From positions 24,723,104 through 24,787,103 of the forward strand of contig CP092868.1 of NCBI GenBank assembly GCA_030710605.1: DNA of 64,000 nt, written 5' to 3'. The position numbers and the translations under genes are program-made. The DNA is from Cordylochernes scorpioides. Its lineage: Eukaryota > Arthropoda > Arachnida > Pseudoscorpiones > Chernetidae. Below, piece by piece: positions 23,742-33,580 of the stretch (position 1 is the first letter of the stretch; every line of letters begins with the position of its first letter). The notes under the pieces are model-generated. The model saw only the letters and a list, made by a program, of their open reading frames with translations, searched no databases and was not told where the DNA came from.

Positions 23742-24327
23742 CAGTAGAACCTCCCTGTAAAGGACAACACCTAATTGCAGAGCCAAAGTGTCCTTTAAGG
23801 AGAGGTGTCCTCTAAATGGAGAGTTGTTAAATACTAAAAATGATTATTTTGCAAATAAAAACTGTCCTTTATAGAGAGGTGTTTTAAAAATAGAGCAATC
23901 CATAAATAAATTGGATAAAAATATCATTTATTTTACAAATATTTCAGTTGGTTGAACGCCACCTCTATCAATATATATATATATATATATTGTTTATCCC
24001 TAGTACATATGGTACAGGCCATGGTAATCATGGTGAATAGAAGTAAACGAACTTTTTTACTGTAAGTACACCACATGTCTACACACGTGAAAAGCAGTTC
24101 GACTTTGCACTTACAAATGTACCAGAGCCTCGTTTGATTAATTGCACTCGCTGGTGGGGTTGGACTTTTGAAAGAATCGGGGGCCATTGGAGCATTTTTT
24201 TTTTCATCCGAAAAAAAGTGCCCAATGCGGGAATCGAACTCGGGTCGTAGCGGTCGAAAACCAACGGTTTAGATCATCCTTCCCCCTAGAATATAATAAC
24301 ATATGTCCTCTCATGGAGGTTCTACTG
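23742..24327. mobile_element. Pogo/Tigger-like MITE containing a nested SINE
   Basis: Ends CAGTAGAACCTCCCTGTAAA and its inverse GGAGGTTCTACTG, with TA on each side. The terminal motif is typical of pogo-type Tc1/mariner elements. A SINE (about 23990-24300) is inserted within. An empty copy of the same MITE family is at 52167-52344; the second haplotype copy is at 40622-41203. Confidence 0.75.
23990..24300 (-). repeat. tRNA-derived SINE nested in the pogo-like MITE
   Basis: On the minus strand the B box is GAGTTCGATTCCCGCATTGG, near 24228-24245. Body blocks CCGATTCTTTCAAAAGTCC, GTAAGTGCAAAGTCGAACTG and TTACAGTAAAAAAG follow, with the 3' block CACCATGATTACCATGGCC. Same family as 16796. Confidence 0.7.
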
Positions 24328-24557
24328 TATAAGCAGAATGATCCAATACGCTCTGTACGAACGATAAACCATAGCCCGAGCCAATAATCTCAACAAGGTA
24401 GGATGAAATTTGGTGTTTTTATGGTCTTATCACTGATCCGAGTATTCTAGATTACATAGGCGGTCAACAGGTGTCGCATTGTTTTTGTGTCTATTTTGAT
24501 AAGAAAGGTGTCTTCTCCCTTTTTATATTCGTAAATGTGACGAATAGATTATTTTTT

Positions 24558-24741
24558 TGAAGAAGGAATAAAAGTTAATGGCGACGAGTTTATTTTATTA
24601 ATGCTGTAAATTCGGCAAGCTTTTCCCTGGGGAAAGTTGTCTGTCGAAGGACGTCAAAGTCCGAAAGCTTACCGAATTTACAGCTTTAATAAAAGAAACA
24701 CGTCTCCGTTAACTTTTATTCCTTCTTCAAGATGATGTCAG
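24558..24741. mobile_element. Foldback element with CTGTCGA...GAAAGC motif
   Basis: Arms carry GAAGAAGGAATAAAAGTTAA and its inverse, and GCTGTAAATTCGG and its inverse. At 24641-24670: CTGTCGAA, GGAC, GTCAAA, GTCC, GAAAGC. The GGAC/GTCC stem is intact; copy 2 (41525) has GAAC/GTAC and has lost it. Confidence 0.65.
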
Positions 24742-24938
24742 GCGATTCCTTCTCTTGTAAATATTATTTTTTTACTCCTGTAGAAGGGCTGAAATTCTAG
24801 AAAGCTCAGCTAAATAATAAATAAAACCTTGCGAGAAACTCTTTGTCTGATGTTTTTTTGTACTTCTTTTGATAATTTACTGCTTCAGGTTCAACTTATA
24901 TGTTTTGATTTATATGTATACTCGAATTTCTCTACTAT

Positions 24939-25159
24939 AAGCTAGATAGATACAGATACAGCCCCGCCGACTTCGTCATGGACCGCGCCAAGCCAGAGCT
25001 CCGACGGTTTTTTAATAGGACTAAGTACGATATTTACAAATTCTTCATAAGAAAAGATTTTGAATGTACCCCCTCCCTTACTAACACTTAAAACTGTATC
25101 GTCGTTTATATGACTAAATAAAGATCGATCTTGTTGTCATAAAAAAAAAGCTAGATAGA
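24939..25159 (+). mobile_element. Poly(A) retro-insertion with 12-bp target-site duplication
   Basis: AAGCTAGATAGA occurs at 24939-24950 and 25148-25159, bracketing 197 bp that end in a run of A. Copy 2 (around 41840) has a single AAGCTAGATAGA and no insert. The insert reads in one frame as DFVMDRAKPELRRFFNRTKY then DIYKFFIRKDFEC and a stop, followed by a 3' UTR with AATAAAG. This is target-primed integration of the 3' end of a polyadenylated RNA: either a non-LTR element or a processed host transcript. The source protein is not recognised. Confidence 0.75.
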
Positions 25160-25199
25160 GATAACCCAGTACTCATGTTTGAGTCGGCAGCAAAGGTTT

Positions 25200-25567
25200 C
25201 CATGTTAGGAACGGCCTCAAATTACAGGCAAAGTCAGACTTTCACCAAAGTTTGCCTGGATCTTGGTGCCATGATAAATGAAAGCTGCTACCTACACCCC
25301 ATTCCATGAGATCAATCATAGAATCAACAGTCTTTGATTTCCAGACTTAAGTCTGGTCATCTACGGACAATGACTTTCCAGAATGATTTCAAAGTTTTCC
25401 CACTATGTACTAAGTGCAATTCTCAACCTGAAACCCCAAAACACATTATTAACTGTATTGACTCATTCATTGATGAGCTCTAATCATCCCCAGCAGACAC
25501 CATCAACAAGCTCTACAAGCTTAATACCATAATATAATTGAGTGGAGATAAGAAAGAAGAAGACTAA
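25200..25567 (+). pseudogene. Non-LTR retrotransposon 3' end (GAGTGGAGATAAGAAAGAAG family)
   Basis: Broken frames encode CTKCNSQPETPKHIINCIDS, a cysteine/histidine knuckle typical of the C-terminus of non-LTR polymerases with a terminal zinc motif. KLYKLNTI follows and the 3' terminus is AATTGAGTGGAGATAAGAAA plus GAAGAAG. The second copy is 42289-42640. The same 3' terminus, without this coding part, appears in many 5'-truncated insertions nearby. Confidence 0.7.
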
Positions 25568-25659
25568 TAGAATTCCTGTAATCTTTGCACAAAGGAATAC
25601 GAAACAACATTAATATTAAAGTATGTAGCGCAAGTTTAAATGAAAAAAATAATAATAAC

Positions 25660-25960
25660 GGTGTTAATGGATTCCTAAACTCAAAATTTGATGAGGATTG
25701 AAGGAATGCAAATGCGCTGTAGCTATTCTGTCGACAATCGGATTATCACAGGCGGATGTCCCTATCACCTCAACTCTATCAGCTAATCCGAAACAAAGGA
25801 ACAACTTTTTTTCAAGAAAATTTCCCTTTTTTTAAGTTCCTTCCGGTAAGAATTGCTTCATTCTTCCTCATTATTCATAGCCATGCATCAGTTTCGTTTC
25901 TTTTGCTGCCATGATAGCATTAACCCTAACATGCATATGCAAATATAGATTCAGCATTTC
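25660..25960. other. Unidentified segment present in both block copies
   Basis: The sequence GGCGGATGTCCCTATCACC and its surroundings recur at 42745-42970. Short frames exist on both strands but none is recognised and one copy has a stop. No function is proposed. Confidence 0.35.
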
Positions 25961-26269
25961 AGCAGTAATAGCGAGATTTGACCACTTCCTTTAATGAAGA
26001 TTTTGGTTCTTATCGTTTTTCTTATTTCTCTCTTATCGTTTTTGATAGTGGTAAACGATTTTTGCTTTTCCATATCATTGAACTGGTTGTTTTCTAAGGC
26101 TAACAACCATTTGATACAATAAATCTGAAAATATGTAAATAAGTTCAAATTTTTTATAACCTTCATTCTTCACCTGAGGAATTTATAATCAGACGAAAGA
26201 TCTTAGTGAAGGTCTATGTATATGCATGTATCATATGTAAATACAAGTGTTTTCATTCGTTTATTTATT

Positions 26270-26560
26270 AGTAAGCTTAACTATCTCAAGTTTTCCTATA
26301 TGTAAATTTAACTATTACCACTAAATGTGATTAGCTTTTACTTTTTTTTTTGAATTTACAGGCTCAGTGGTAAATCCATGTATAAGAGAAATATTTTTCC
26401 TCGGATTTACCCAGACCAATCTATTTATGAGCTTGATTGTCATAAGTAAGTATTTTCCTGTATATAAATTTCATTATTATCATTAAATGTAATTAGCTTT
26501 TATTTTTATTATTTTCATTTGCAGACTCCTTGTGTATATAAGACTTTGTTTTAATAAATC
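26270..26560 (+). repeat. Two related intron-like units of a dispersed repeat
   Basis: Units at about 26290-26370 and 26450-26530 both read TTTCCT, TATRTAAATTT, ATTACC/ATCATTAAATGTGATTAG, a T-run and TTTRCAG. Similar sequence is at 43370-43610 and 63010-63125. The GTAAG...CAG appearance suggests introns, but no flanking exons can be recognised. Confidence 0.45.
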
Positions 26561-26569
26561 ACAGAAAAT

Positions 26570-26960
26570 TCTTCTTCTTCTTCTTTCTTATCTCCACTCA
26601 ATCATATTAGGGTGTCAAGCTTGTAAAGCTTGAGACTTTTGAAAAATAGATTTGACAACCATCATGATTGGGTGAATTAGAATGCGTCTGCCTTTCTCAT
26701 TAAGACTAGAAGCACTACTCAGTGGCAGGCCGACTTAGCTCCAAAAGAAATGGCCGCCTCTGACATGAGGAACAGACGCCATGTGCAGCCGCTCCTAACA
26801 TGGAGTACAAACGCTGCTCACCCTGTATCCCTGGAGCCCTTACAGGGTACTATCAGCCAGGCCAGCTGAGCCCAGGTTTTTTAGTGAGCTTGTTACTGCT
26901 CCCCCTCCTCCTTTTTCATCCGGGCTTGGGGCCGCCAAAGGCGGAGTATCACAAAGAATT
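26570..26960 (-). repeat. 5'-truncated non-LTR insertion (GAGTGGAGATAAG family)
   Basis: On the minus strand it runs from the ATCCGGGCTTGG-complementary region through AGCCCAGGTTTTT-complementary sequence and CATGTCAGAGGCGGCC to GATTGAGTGGAGATAAGAAA and an AAG-rich tail. Homologue in copy 2 at 43640-44050. Confidence 0.7.
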
Positions 26961-27117
26961 AAACGTTTAAAGTCTTGTTCCGATTTGGATAAGATACCAA
27001 TTAGGAACAATTCGATAAAACACACATACAGAATGGATTTGATATCTCTGAAAAACACATAACTTTTTTTCAAAAGAAATAAAATGCTTCAATAGCCCCC
27101 GATTATTGCAAAAGTCT

Positions 27118-27370
27118 AAACCCACCAGTCTTCTTCTTCCTTATCTCCACTCAAACATATTAGGATATCAAGTTGTGATCCTTGATGGTGTCTGTTTGAC
27201 AACCATCATGAATGTGTGAAGTAGAATGCGTCTGCCTTTATCATTAAGACTGGGAGCACTACTCAGTGGCAGGCCGACTTAGCTCCAAAATAAATGGCCG
27301 CCTCTGACATGAGGAACAGACGCCATGTGCAGCTGCTCCTAACATGGAGTACAAACTGAAACCCACCAGT
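27118..27370 (-). mobile_element. 5'-truncated non-LTR insertion with 12-bp target duplication in a SINE
   Basis: AAACCCACCAGT flanks the insert at 27118-27129 and 27359-27370. The insert (minus strand) ends with the GAGTGGAGATAAGGAAGAAG terminus. The two flanks join into the CACCAGT/GAGTGCAA block of the tRNA-SINE family, so the target was a SINE. Confidence 0.75.
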
Positions 27371-27530
27371 GAGTGCAAATAACCAAACGGGTCTCAGACA
27401 CATATGCAAATGCAAAAGTCAAACTGCTTTCTACATGTACATGTGGTGCACTTACAGTAAAAGCAGTCGCTAAGTACTATTCACCATGATTATCATGGTC
27501 TGCATCATGTGTATTAGTGATACGTTTTTA
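27371..27530 (+). repeat. SINE 3' portion
   Basis: TGCAAAAGTCAAACTGCTTT, CTTACAGTAAAAGCAGTCGC and CACCATGATTATCATGGTC match the SINE family body and end. It is the right half of the SINE split by the preceding insertion. Confidence 0.7.
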
Positions 27531-27859
27531 AAAAATGTTTGAACGTTAAACTTCAAGAATATCTTTAATGTGACAATTTTAGAAGTACCATCTTTCGATA
27601 AACTCTGCCTTTCACAACAGATGTAAAAAAAGGCCAAGAAAGCTCCAAGAGGGAGAAGATATATATATAATGATGGACTTAAGGAAGTTTTTTTTTTGAA
27701 GACAACATAAGATAACCAAGTCTGAACAAAATATTGCCTCTGTTTCCTTAAAAAAAAAAAAAAAAAAAAAAAAACAGACGCACACAACCGGCGCCATCAA
27801 AGACTTATCAGTTCCTCAAGTTGTGTCCATGAATATACTTAAAATTCCAAATAGTCATA

Positions 27860-28380
27860 ACTATCTACCTACCATAAATATCATGGCCCGGCACTACATG
27901 TGCTAAACTAACAGTAGAGCTTAAATTCCTTTATTATCTATAGCCTTAAAAATGACCTATGAACATATATATAGTGAAAACTCATGTATGGAAATTCGAA
28001 ACTTGCTTGAAGTATATTATATATTTATAATTGTATTTAATTCTACTATCCTCAAAGCTTATGTCCATAGTTCATCTAAAATACCCATTCCAAGCATCAG
28101 TATCACTATAAAAGAAAAATCGGAAAAAAGCAATATAACAGCGGTATTTCTTTATTTCGACTTAGAGCGCTATGTCCCCCTAGGGACACTTGCACTTTAA
28201 ACATAAACAAACATTTTGAAAGAAAGATATTTAAATATATACAGAATTAGTATGCAAGTTAGATTAAACTGGTAGATTAAACTGGCGAAACCGCTGGAAG
28301 GGTTCACCACTGATGAGCCAGGCCATCCCATTGATTTTTCTATTGTAATAAGGGCAGTAAAAATTGTTTATATATTAAAA
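27860..28380 (+). repeat. Dispersed repeat ending in the GAAAC-CTGATGA motif
   Basis: Contains a SINE-like CTACCTACCATAAATATCAT block, an open but unrecognised frame (27952-28200, conserved at 45580-45828), and the hairpin motif near its right end. The frame reads MTYEHIYSENSCMEIRNLLE at its start; function unknown. Confidence 0.35.
28282..28322 (+). ncRNA. Conserved GAAAC-CTGATGA hairpin motif, copy 3
   Basis: CTGGCGAAACCGCTGGAAG, GGTTCACCA, CTGATGAGCCAG. CTGGC pairs fully with GCCAG, and ACC pairs with GGT inside. Confidence 0.5.
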
Positions 28381-28479
28381 GAATCATTTACGTCTATAAT
28401 AGTTTTGAATTTTCATAACAGATTGCTCGCTAATGTATTATAAAACCCATGTATACCAGGGAGATACATAGCAAGATAT

Positions 28480-28744
28480 ATAATACAATAGAATGCAGCT
28501 ATGATTATAGAACGATGTTTAACAAGTTTTAACGCAAATGTTTCTTTTTACAGAACAAAAAAAATCGTAATTTTCATTATTTAAGGAGATATAACGACTA
28601 TTTCTATCCTTAGGGATGAAGTATGAAAGGATGGATTGTGAAGAGTAATGATGAACGGAAAGTGTCCAGGGATGGGAATCGAACCCACAGTGTTCAGCTT
28701 ACCAGGCAGATGCCATGTCCACTAGGCTGATCATTACTCTTCAC
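28480..28744. mobile_element. FB1 foldback, left arm plus tRNA-like loop, cut by the gap
   Basis: The left arm runs through AAGGAGATATAACGACTATT and AGGGATGAAGTATGAAAGGA to GAAGAGTAATGAT, then the tRNA-like sequence, then TCATTACTCTTCAC, the first bases of the right arm, and then N. The complete homologue is at 46110-46500. Confidence 0.8.
28662..28730 (-). ncRNA. tRNA-like sequence in the FB1 loop, copy 1
   Basis: On the minus strand: GCCTAGTGGACATGG, close to a pol III A box, then CTGCCTGGTAAGC, a 7-nt CTGGTAA loop with four of five stem pairs (anticodon-like GGT, threonine), then GGGTTCGATTCCCAT with a perfect B box, and CCTGGACAC. The acceptor 5' strand does not pair with CCTGGAC, so it is a tRNA relic and not a working tRNA. 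Confidence 0.65.
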
Positions 28745-28844
28745 NNNNNNNNNNNNNNNNNNNNNNNNNNNNNNNNNNNNNNNNNNNNNNNNNNNNNNNN
28801 NNNNNNNNNNNNNNNNNNNNNNNNNNNNNNNNNNNNNNNNNNNN
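28745..28844. other. Assembly gap, 100 N
   Basis: Exactly 100 N, a conventional spacer of unknown true size. It begins inside a foldback element and separates the two copies of the duplicated block. Confidence 0.98.
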
Positions 28845-28939
28845 ATTAAGGAATTTCGTTTAATATAAATTTATCTTAAAGATAGAGGTAGCCTGACCGG
28901 CATTCATATTTCAATTAAAAATAGACACTTCGCCCAGTA

Positions 28940-29125
28940 AGAGTTTATTATTTTCTTAACGTTTCGACAAAAATCTTTTGTCTTCGTTAGAAGAAGTAAA
29001 TAAAAATAAAGCATTTGGCAATTTTTAACGTATTGCCAAATGCTCTATTTTTATTTAACTTCTCCTGACGAAGACAAAAGATTTTTGTTCGAAACGTTGA
29101 GAAAATAAAAAAAACTCTTACTGTC
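28940..29125. mobile_element. Foldback element with hammerhead-like motif, copy 2
   Basis: Same as 15848-16032. The right arm reads CTGACGA, AGACAAAAGATTTTTGTT, CGAAAC, with one extra T near the end of the stem. Confidence 0.65.
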
Positions 29126-29169
29126 AGAAATGTCTATTTTTTTCATAGAAATAATACAAATTTGTATAC

Positions 29170-29500
29170 ATCTTTGTTATAACAAATTCATGGAGGAATT
29201 AAAACCTCAAGACATCTACTGATCGATTGTCCAGCATTTCAAGATTATAGAATGAAGAATGAACAAGTTGTTTGTGAACTTAACGATTTAATTTCCGATA
29301 AAAAAAATCATATTTAAAGAGTTCAATTCATTTTGTAAATACATTCTAAACTTTCTACAAAATCTGGATCTCTAATGTTTTCATGCGTTGAATAATGTAA
29401 TTAACTTATGTAAATAAACTTTTCTCCTTGTTTGGCGCAAGTATCCCTTGCGGGATATAGCGCTTTGGAAATAAAATAATTGGAATTGTAATTAAAACAC
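29170..29500 (+). pseudogene. Non-LTR retrotransposon 3' end, copy 2
   Basis: Homologue of 16090-16400: FQDYRMKNEQVVC, a frameshift in an A-run after NDLISDK, FLQNLDL, then GGATATAGCGCTTTGGAAAT. Dead fragment. Confidence 0.65.
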
Positions 29501-29627
29501 AATCCGTCTTCTATAAATACCTAACTTTTAAATGCCTGCAGAAGAAGGATTATGTTCCAAAGCTTGTCGTATTGTGTTGAAAGAATCAATAAACGATCAC
29601 TTTTACATTAGGATAAAGCATCTTTTT

Positions 29628-29885
29628 TTATATAACAACAACAACAAAAAGCCTTTATTTAGGGTCACTGACCCTAACAGGATTCACCAGAGGTATGCAT
29701 AAGAACAAAGCAGTGAGACAAAGGAAATAACGATATATACAGAAGAAAAAGAAGAAAAAAAAAGAAAAAAAAACAAGAAAGAGAAAGAGGGAAGCAACAA
29801 AACAACACAAAAAGAGTAGCAGTAAGAAAGTGAGGAGTGAGTCTTTTTTATATAGCATATTCGGGTACAAGCTTTCAAACACAAA
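29628..29885 (-). repeat. Non-LTR-like 3' tail, copy 2
   Basis: Homologue of 16540-16790, with the AATAAAGGC signal and GTTGTTGTTG tail on the minus strand. Confidence 0.5.
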
Positions 29886-29887
29886 CC

Positions 29888-30352
29888 TTTCTTCTAATGT
29901 TGATTGACGAGTGGTAAAAACTATCGCTTCCCAACAGCAACATCCCCGGGTTCGAATCCCGCATTGGGCACTTTTTTTTCAGAATAAAATATAACTCCAT
30001 TGGCCCTCGATTCTTGAAAAAGTCCAATACGACTAGTAAGTGCAAGTAACCAAACAGAACACCCTGGGACATTCGTAAGTGCAAAAGTCGAACTGCTTTC
30101 AATGTATGTAGATATGTGATGTACACTTACAGTAAAAGCAGTCGCCAACTTCTACCTACCATGATTATCATGACCTGTACTACGTGTGTATGCGACTAGT
30201 AAGTGCAAGTAACCAAACAGAACCCCCTGAGACATTCGTAAGTGCAAAAGTCGAACTGCTTTCAATGTATGTAGATATGTGATGTACACTTACAGTAAAA
30301 GCAGTCGCCAACTTCTACCTACCATGATTATCATGACCTGTACTACGTGTGT
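29888..30352 (+). repeat. tRNA-derived SINE with a duplicated 3' portion
   Basis: Homologue of 16796-17100 with GGGTTCGAATCCCGCATTGG. The 3' 160 bp (30031-30190) are repeated at 30191-30352. Copy 1 has only one. Confidence 0.7.
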
Positions 30353-30454
30353 ATACTATATATAGGGATAATGTTAGGATTTTTATAAGTTGTTTTTTCA
30401 TAGATTAATTTATTTATATTTTGACCAGATGACCGGACGATTTTACATGTATAT

Positions 30455-30838
30455 AAATAGTTATAAAATGAAGAGAAAATTTTTTTATTTTAATTTAACA
30501 TATTAAATTTTAACAACCAAACCTAGGCAACTCAGCCAAAGTAACAATTCTAAATTGCTTAGTATATAGAAATTACATGGTCAGCCAAATTTATATTAGA
30601 ACTTTCAGGTGTAAATATGCAAAATTAGGGTATATATATATTGATAAAGTACTATAACCACAAGCAAATCTAGATTGTAACAAGAGGGGGAATTATTTCT
30701 ATAACTTCTCTAAATTTTAAACATTTTCATTCTTTCACATTCACAGAAATGTTTAACTGGTCTACAAATTTAGAAGCTGTGCTAAAAACAGATTATCTAC
30801 ATACAGTGCATAAACATATGGGAAACATGAAGCAAATT
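30455..30838. mobile_element. Insertion of about 385 bp private to copy 2
   Basis: Homology to copy 1 stops after TTTTACATGTATATAA and resumes at TTATAATTGGTTTTAAATG. The insert is AT-rich, non-coding and unidentified. TATAA-like sequence at both ends may be a target duplication. Confidence 0.5.
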
Positions 30839-31375
30839 TATAATTGGTTTTAAATGATGTAAATTAGTTAGTTATGAAAGGAAATTAAAAGTATTAATTT
30901 TCTTAGAGGTGTTGGTGTTTACTCTGCTCGATTTTAGACTAGGAAAGAATTAGTTCCTAACAGATAATAATAATAATAATCATTTTAAAAAGCCTTCTTC
31001 TAGAGACACTTAATTTTTAAGTATCTGTAAAGGGACAATTGTGTTCGAAAACTTGTAATGTTCAAAAGGACCAAAAAGGATCTATATTATGTATTTTAAG
31101 ATAAAAAGTTTTTTTTACTCAAGAAATTCCTACAAGTTTTTGAACAAATCCTTCTTTTTCTTGAGATTTTTGTTGTTAGTGTCAATCAAAAAAGTCGATT
31201 CTTGGTAACTATATGGACAAATATTCTCTAATTTTTATCTGTTAGTGACCATCACTTTCATCTCAACTAGTGAACTACCGGTAACTTTCTTGTTCCCTTC
31301 TAGCTAGCACATTGCAGGTCTTCCTCTCTTCTTCCTTCAAATTTCCCCATCATCAAGAGCTACTTGTGAGTTTAC

Positions 31376-31890
31376 ACTCATGGACAAAACTTAAGGAAGT
31401 TGTACCTTTTAGCATGTATATCGGGATTCAGACAATAACTCTGAAAGATATTACAGTGACCTTTATTGAAGACACACGAGATAACCAAGTGCGAACAAAA
31501 CTTAAGGAAGTTGTACCTTTTAGCATGTATATCGGGATTCAGACAATAACTCTGAAAGATATTACAGTGACCTTTATTGAAGACACACGAGATAACCAAG
31601 TGTGAACAAAACTTAAGGAAGTTGTACCTTTTAGCATGTATATCGGGATTCAGACAATAACTCTGAAAGATATTACAGTGACCTTTATTGAAGACACACG
31701 AGATAACCAAGTGCGAACAAAACTTAAGGAAGTTGTACCTTTTAGCATGTATATCGGGATTCAGACAATAACTCTGAAAGATATTACAGTGACCTTTATT
31801 GAAGACATACGAGATAACCAAGTGTGAACAAAACTTAAGGAAGTTGTACCTTTTAGCATGTATATCGGGATTCAGACAATAACTATCAAG
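31376..31890 (-). repeat. 111-bp array in a Tc1-type MITE, 5 units
   Basis: Unit starts at 31384, 31495, 31606, 31717 and a partial at 31828; period exactly 111. The copy-1 array has 3 units. Units encode a 37-residue repeat on both strands, which is a by-product of the period. Confidence 0.85.
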
Positions 31891-31908
31891 AAATTTTGAG
31901 GTACAGCC

Positions 31909-32085
31909 ACGCTGACGAGAGACAACTGCCCAAAAACACGTACGTGGTTGGATTTTCTTGACTTATTAAGAAATTAGTTTGGGCAAATATCATGGAACAA
32001 GTTAAATCAACGTCTAGCTGATTTTAATTCCACTAGATGGCGCTCTGCTATCTAAAGTGTTCATGTGAGCGGTCAGGATATGCTC
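31909..32085 (+). mobile_element. Single-arm FB2 copy, second haplotype
   Basis: Homologue of 18063-18235. Confidence 0.6.
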
Positions 32086-32195
32086 TTTTTTAAAAAAATA
32101 TATATATTGAAAATACTTATAAGAAATTTCTCCTGAATTGGTTATAATAGATGACAAAATAAGGAGAAAAACGTTTCTTTAATGAACGGATTCGT

Positions 32196-32228
32196 GACAA
32201 GCTTTCGGGCTGTCAAGCCCTTCAACAG
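32196..32228 (-). ncRNA. Hammerhead-like motif 3' of the Penelope element
   Basis: On the minus strand: CTGTTGAA, GGGCT, TGAC, AGCCC, GAAAGCTTGTC. The five-pair stem GGGCT/AGCCC separates a CUGNNGA-like box from GAAA. The standard core requires CUGANGA, and here A is T. Penelope-like elements are known to carry hammerhead motifs in their terminal repeats, which makes the position suggestive. Confidence 0.4.
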
Positions 32229-32614
32229 GTACAATGAAATGTGAGTAGACAGAACTATATAAAATAATCGATCTATGAGATAATTAGCATATATGATATA
32301 GATGGCGTAATGATAAAATGAATCAAAATTAATATTGCTGCTTTGTATAACTAATTTTGTAAAAATATAGATTATGGTAATAATAAAATTTAAAACATAA
32401 ATAAAGATAAAACGGACAGAGATATTAACATAATTTTTTAGGAGGAATAAAGTGAAATCTAAAATAAAGTATGACCATATGGGTAAAACCAAATACTGGA
32501 AAGAAGAATATACGGAAATAACGATAAAAGCGTCATACCAGAGGGAAATAATGATTAAACCCGCCATCAGCGGAATCTTAGGACTATGGAAAAGGAAGAA
32601 CTGGTGGGGGGGGG

Positions 32615-32733
32615 GGGGGGGCTCATGGAAAAATTAGGTTTTTTAGTAGCCGGCCTATAGATTCATACATATGTCATGATACTGCTTTGGTAAATCAATA
32701 TGTCTATTAATACTATTATTGTTAATGGATAAA
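32615..32733. repeat. Inverted repeat of the Penelope element, left copy
   Basis: Inverted partner of 34992-35110, 118 of 119 bases matching. It includes the last codons of the GIY-YIG frame, its stop and the G-run. Confidence 0.9.
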
Positions 32734-33578
32734 ATTGCTTCTAAAATTAATCTTTGGTATTTGTTATTGATATTGGAATACAGGGTGGTAGGGGAGGATA
32801 AATTGAAGGAGTGGCCAGTGATGTTGATGTGGTTAAATATGAGAGATCTATTGTCTTTATTGGAGATGCATCTACCGTGTTCAGTCATCCTGGTGGCCAC
32901 AGACCTACCGGTCTCGCCTATGTAGGAAGCATTGCAATCGTTGCACGAGACCAAGTAGACCGAGCCACCAGAAGACCGAACAACGGCAGATCTGTGTAGG
33001 CGGGTGATAGGGTGTCTAAGAATGGTACCTATACTTTTGTTATTAGAGAAATATGTATTGATTCCATGGGATCTGAGGATGTGGGAGATGGAGACTGATT
33101 GGGGGGAGAAGGGCAATAAACAGATGTTTCTACTGACTATAGGGGGTTTGACAAAAAATGGGTTATATCGGTATTTATGTATAAAATGGGGAGGGTATTG
33201 GGAGAGGGCTAGTTGTTTTATGATTTTAGATAATTGGGTAACCAATCTCTTGGTGAGAGTTCTAACTGTGTTAATTTTATGTGCTAGAGGGCATGAGGAA
33301 TTGAAATTTGTGTAAAAAGTAGGATTATTGATTTTGTGGTAGACAGTGGTGTGATAATGGGAGGGGGTGCGTATAATGAGTATGTCAAGGAACGGCAATA
33401 CAGAATTAACTTCAGATTCTAAACTAAATGTAACTTCCGGGTAAAAAGAGTTAAGAACAGAAAAAATATTTATTTCCTGTCCGGTGTCACATATGCAGAA
33501 GATGTCATCAATGTATCTCCGCCACATGTGAATGCCCGGGGTGAATTGTTGTTGGATCCAGTGGTCAATAGTGGACAT
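32655..33578 (-). CDS. Penelope-like protein, C-terminal part: RT motif C and GIY-YIG endonuclease
   Basis: A 307-codon frame continuing the reverse transcriptase after a frameshift. RRYIDDIFCI (residues 21-30) is the YxDD active site of the polymerase, and LPFLDILI (about 61-68) the following palm motif. Residues about 204-265 form the GIY-YIG nuclease domain of Penelope-like elements: GGSVYLVSCNDCNASYIGET, then GRSVATRMTEH. It shows the paired cysteines, the YIG core and the conserved arginine. A tail (NKDNRSLIF, TGHSF, NNKYQRLI) follows. The nuclease nicks target DNA and the polymerase copies the RNA there. Protein ends at 32655 inside the inverted repeat. The first codon here has no known start; it is the downstream half of one broken gene. 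Confidence 0.85.
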   Translation of the reverse strand: MSTIDHWIQQQFTPGIHMWRRYIDDIFCICDTGQEINIFSVLNSFYPEVTFSLESEVNSVLPFLDILIIRTPSHYHTTVYHKINNPTFYTNFNSSCPLAHKINTVRTLTKRLVTQLSKIIKQLALSQYPPHFIHKYRYNPFFVKPPIVSRNICLLPFSPQSVSISHILRSHGINTYFSNNKSIGTILRHPITRLHRSAVVRSSGGSVYLVSCNDCNASYIGETGRSVATRMTEHGRCISNKDNRSLIFNHINITGHSFNLSSPTTLYSNINNKYQRLILEAILSINNNSINRHIDLPKQYHDICMNL

Positions 33579-33580
33579 GA

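Larger units (their letters stand above)
15752..28744. repeat. Copy 1 of a large duplicated block (end of contig 1)
   Basis: From ATTAAGGAATTTCGTTTAAT at 15752 to the N gap, the order of all elements is repeated from 28845 in contig 2, with scattered substitutions and several insertions private to one copy. Private to this copy are an insertion at about 20652-21981 and a retro-insertion at 24951-25147. It ends inside a foldback element. See the findings for the interpretation as an unmerged haplotype. Confidence 0.85.

Noticed and set aside
26440..26530. A spliced host gene (GTAAGT...TTTGCAG)
   Set aside because: The same intron-like unit repeats twice locally and again elsewhere, and flanking sequence has no recognisable exon.
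31378..31821. 37-residue repeat protein (FNKGHCNIFQSYC type)
   Set aside because: It is the translation of the 111-bp MITE array. Unit number varies between copies and no start or end is conserved.
32142..32567. 141-codon hydrophobic minus-strand frame
   Set aside because: AT-rich sequence gives I/F/Y/L-rich chance frames; it overlaps the Penelope 3' flank and has no family features.
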